NCBI GenBank assembly: GCA_002793885.1 | Contig: PFEG01000038.1 | Location: forward strand, 1-6,499 | Length of the DNA stretch: 6,499 bases | From: Candidatus Saccharibacteria bacterium CG10_big_fil_rev_8_21_14_0_10_47_8 | GTDB taxonomy: Bacteria; Patescibacteriota; Saccharimonadia; Saccharimonadales; UBA10212 | Direction of reading: 5' to 3' | Part shown: positions 5,235 to 6,499 of the stretch, one piece after another | Layout of the letters: each line of letters opens with the position of its first letter | Position numbering within the stretch: position 1 is the first letter of the stretch | Notes under the pieces: generated by a model | Told to the model about the DNA's origin: nothing | What the model saw: the letters and a program-made list of their open reading frames with translations, nothing else | The model's database searches: none | Made by a program: the position numbers and the translations under genes

Positions 5235-5573
5235 CTAGGCAATACCCCTCGGAGTTATAATTTTCGATTCACTGCTCATAATTTTTAATAAACCCCGCTG
5301 TTTATCAGTACTAATATTTTTGTATTAAAAAAGAGGCTCCACACCCCGCAAAAACCCAGTAACACCGTCCGCTTAGTAAGTCTCGCACCTTTAGTGTACG
5401 CTGATATCAAGATGCCGCACAAGATACAAAAGGTTGCGAAATCGGCTACACTATGGCTGATGTAGCCCCTAAACCTTTCAGAGTGGAGTAGTCTGCAATC
5501 AGATTGTGAAACGTCCCGAAAGGGTGTGTGGGTAAAAAACCCTATGTCTTAATCTGTTAGAATATCCGGGTAC
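5235..5573. other. Gene-free stretch upstream of the ABC operon and the tRNA
   Basis: I see no convincing coding region on either strand and no recognisable RNA family. Features present: a GGCTACA/TGTAGCC inverted repeat with a 10-nt loop (5444-5450 with 5461-5467), the 8-bp palindrome TGATATCA (5402-5409), CAATC-A-GATTG near 5496-5506, and an A/T run with AAAAAAGAGGCTCC near 5326-5340. It must hold the promoters for the ATPase operon (minus) and the tRNA (plus), but no convincing -35/-10 pair was found for the operon. Confidence 0.5.
5555..5563 (+). promoter_or_regulatory. Candidate extended -10 promoter for tRNA-Ser
   Basis: TGTTAGAAT fits an extended -10 (TGn followed by TAGAAT, five of six to consensus). 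Initiation 7 nt or so later would fall a few bases before the tRNA 5' end at 5574. There is no good -35 hexamer at the right distance, which an extended -10 can tolerate. Confidence 0.4.
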
Positions 5574-5663
5574 GGAGAGGTCGCATAGTGGTCTAGTGCG
5601 CCATCTTGGAAAGGTGGTATGGGGGCAACTCCATCGAGGGTTCAAATCCCTCCCTCTCCGCCA
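5574..5663 (+). tRNA. tRNA-Ser (anticodon GGA), CCA encoded
   Basis: A class II tRNA of 90 nt including CCA. The acceptor stem is GGAGAGG (5574-5580) with CCTCTCC (5653-5659), then discriminator G and CCA (5661-5663). The D arm is closed by GCA/TGC. The anticodon stem CCATC/GGTGG surrounds the loop TTGGAAA, giving anticodon GGA, which reads UCC and UCU. A long variable arm (ATGGGG-GCAA-CTCCAT) is diagnostic for tRNA-Ser. The T arm is GAGGG-TTCAAAT-CCCTC. All stems pair, with one G-U in the anticodon stem, so it looks functional. Confidence 0.97.
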
Positions 5664-5669
5664 CGCAAC

Positions 5670-5696
5670 ATGAGACAAACCTGCGGTTTTTCTCAT
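5670..5696 (+). terminator. Hairpin just after tRNA-Ser
   Basis: ATGAGA (5670-5675) pairs with TCTCAT (5691-5696) and AAACC (5677-5681) with GGTTT (5685-5689), separated by one C/T mismatch and closed by a TGC loop. It begins 6 nt after the tRNA CCA. No U tract follows, so it may be a processing or end-protecting hairpin instead of a true intrinsic terminator. Confidence 0.45.
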
Positions 5697-5703
5697 CGGA
5701 CCT

Positions 5704-5720
5704 TGCGAAATAAATTCGCA
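5704..5720. repeat. Small inverted repeat TGCGAA-ATAAA-TTCGCA
   Basis: A perfect 6-bp inverted repeat with a 5-nt loop between tRNA-Ser and the nucleotidyltransferase-like gene. It is enclosed by a weaker GGACC (5698-5702) / GGTCC (5739-5743) pair, so the leader of the next gene could fold. Function unknown. Confidence 0.4.
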
Positions 5721-5764
5721 TTCAGCTAGCACTGAACCGGTCCTGCTCTTTTCCCAGCGGCATC

Positions 5765-6493
5765 ATGAACACTAAGAAAGAAGTTATCGAAAGAGCATCG
5801 AAAGTCTTGGAACAAGTGTTTCAAGATTATCATGATAGTGGGCTTGTTTCAGTCTATTTATGGGGCTCCATAATTTCTTCTGATTTTAGTAGTAAATCTA
5901 GCGACGTTGACGCGGTTGGCATTCTGGCAGACAAAGCCAGTTTTAAAAAAATGGACCAAATGCGCGAGTGGCTACCTAAGCTTGATCCCAAGTTAAAACG
6001 TTTGCAGATTAACTTTTTCTATCTGAGTGAACTTAAGAAAACCGGTCCCGTTCGCAGCCGGCTAGCCAGACTACAAGATGCAGAACAGGCAGTGTTTGAT
6101 TTTCCTTATTGGGTACATATCTGCGGTCGTATATTCTCACCGACCGATTTTCCGCAAATCACACCAGAACAGGTCTTACGACATCAAATCGTATTGTCTA
6201 AAACTAAGATGCAGTGGGCTTTAAATCCAGATGATTATTATGGTGACATGGGCTTGCAATATTGCTGTAAAGGACTAGCTTGGCTATGTTATGGCATTCA
6301 CAAGCTATCTAACCCTGCTGGACCATTTTCATGGAGTGTATTAGAGAAAGAGACAACTAGGGACACAAAAAGTCTAGTCGAGGCCTTAGTCATCCTGAAA
6401 AGCCAAGATTGGGACCCAATAAACATCAAGAGAGAATTGACGTTTCTCTTGAATCAGGCAGAAAAATTAATCTCTAAGTATAATTTGGTATAG
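5765..6493 (+). CDS. Nucleotidyltransferase-fold protein (aminoglycoside adenylyltransferase-like)
   Basis: A 242-aa, probably cytosolic protein. Residues 28-55 carry the polymerase-beta-type nucleotidyltransferase signature: WGS (33-35), a short helix, then SDVDAVG with Asp47 and Asp49 as metal ligands. The C-terminal half (about 130-242) looks helical, with DDYYGDMGLQYCCKGLAWL as its most distinctive stretch, and could be the substrate-binding domain. The overall plan resembles AadA-type ANT enzymes, which move AMP to small molecules, but resistance should not be assumed. In AadA a Glu on the strand after the DxD acts as third carboxylate; the matching strand here, RLQINFFYL (79-87), has Gln81 and Asn83 instead, so catalysis may be altered or lost. 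The ATG at 5765 is chosen because an in-frame TAA (5711-5713) closes the frame upstream; the Shine-Dalgarno is weak. It lies 101 nt after tRNA-Ser, same strand. Confidence 0.75.
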   Translation: MNTKKEVIERASKVLEQVFQDYHDSGLVSVYLWGSIISSDFSSKSSDVDAVGILADKASFKKMDQMREWLPKLDPKLKRLQINFFYLSELKKTGPVRSRLARLQDAEQAVFDFPYWVHICGRIFSPTDFPQITPEQVLRHQIVLSKTKMQWALNPDDYYGDMGLQYCCKGLAWLCYGIHKLSNPAGPFSWSVLEKETTRDTKSLVEALVILKSQDWDPINIKRELTFLLNQAEKLISKYNLV

Positions 6494-6499
6494 TTCCAG

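Noticed and set aside
5453..5491. 12-codon frame starting ATGGCTGATGTAGCC
   Set aside because: It is very short, lacks a ribosome binding site and overlaps the loop and arm of an inverted repeat.
5235..5573. tmRNA, RNase P RNA or SRP RNA in the gap before tRNA-Ser
   Set aside because: The conserved sequence blocks I know for these RNAs are absent, and the only clear structures are short isolated hairpins.
5638..5663. tRNA 3' end as an attachment site for an integrated element
   Set aside because: No second copy of the tRNA 3' end and no integrase gene occur in the window.
5499..5732. A 77-codon minus-strand frame containing GRDLNPRWSCPHTTFPRWRT
   Set aside because: It is antisense to tRNA-Ser; this peptide is a familiar artefact of translating the complement of tRNA-Ser genes.

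Overview
The window looks like a piece of a Candidate Phyla Radiation (Patescibacteria) genome, most likely Candidatus Saccharibacteria (TM7). This rests on recognition, not on a search. The supporting points are: an archaeal-type bifunctional phosphoglucose/phosphomannose isomerase of a kind common in these genomes; a short, proline/threonine-rich, lineage-type hypothetical protein with a small helical C-terminal domain; a split MacB-like ABC exporter with a long basic tail; intergenic spaces filled with degenerate 7-bp repeats and small GC-rich palindromes; and the standard genetic code with a CCA-encoding tRNA gene.

Layout. 1-300 (+) is the 3' end of a membrane-anchored Ser/Pro/Thr-rich protein that ends in LPKTGDD. 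It converges, with an 11-nt gap, on a 209-aa hypothetical protein (312-941, -). The divergent gap at 942-1107 holds a GC palindrome, two heptamer-repeat tracts and a good candidate minus-strand promoter. The SIS-family sugar-phosphate isomerase follows (1108-2151, +) and converges, with a 4-nt gap, on a Nudix hydrolase (2156-2662, -). The gene-free stretch 2663-2962 is rich in structure: a roughly 105-nt nested hairpin with an intrinsic-terminator-like core, then two more perfect hairpins. Next is a minus-strand operon, read right to left: ABC ATPase (4308-5234), a 127-nt gap made largely of repeats, then the MacB/FtsX-type permease (2963-4180). 5235-5573 has no recognisable gene. A tRNA-Ser(GGA) follows (5574-5663, +), then two small hairpins and a nucleotidyltransferase-fold protein (5765-6493, +).

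How the parts work together. The ATPase and permease almost certainly form one MacB-like transporter, though no MacA-like adaptor is present. The isomerase interconverts hexose 6-phosphates in central carbon metabolism. The Nudix enzyme, the nucleotidyltransferase-like protein and the two low-complexity proteins appear to be independent units. No defence system, CRISPR array, transposase or phage gene is seen. The more unusual content is non-coding: several repeat families, one of which extends into the coding end of the ATPase gene, and a complex structured intergenic element.
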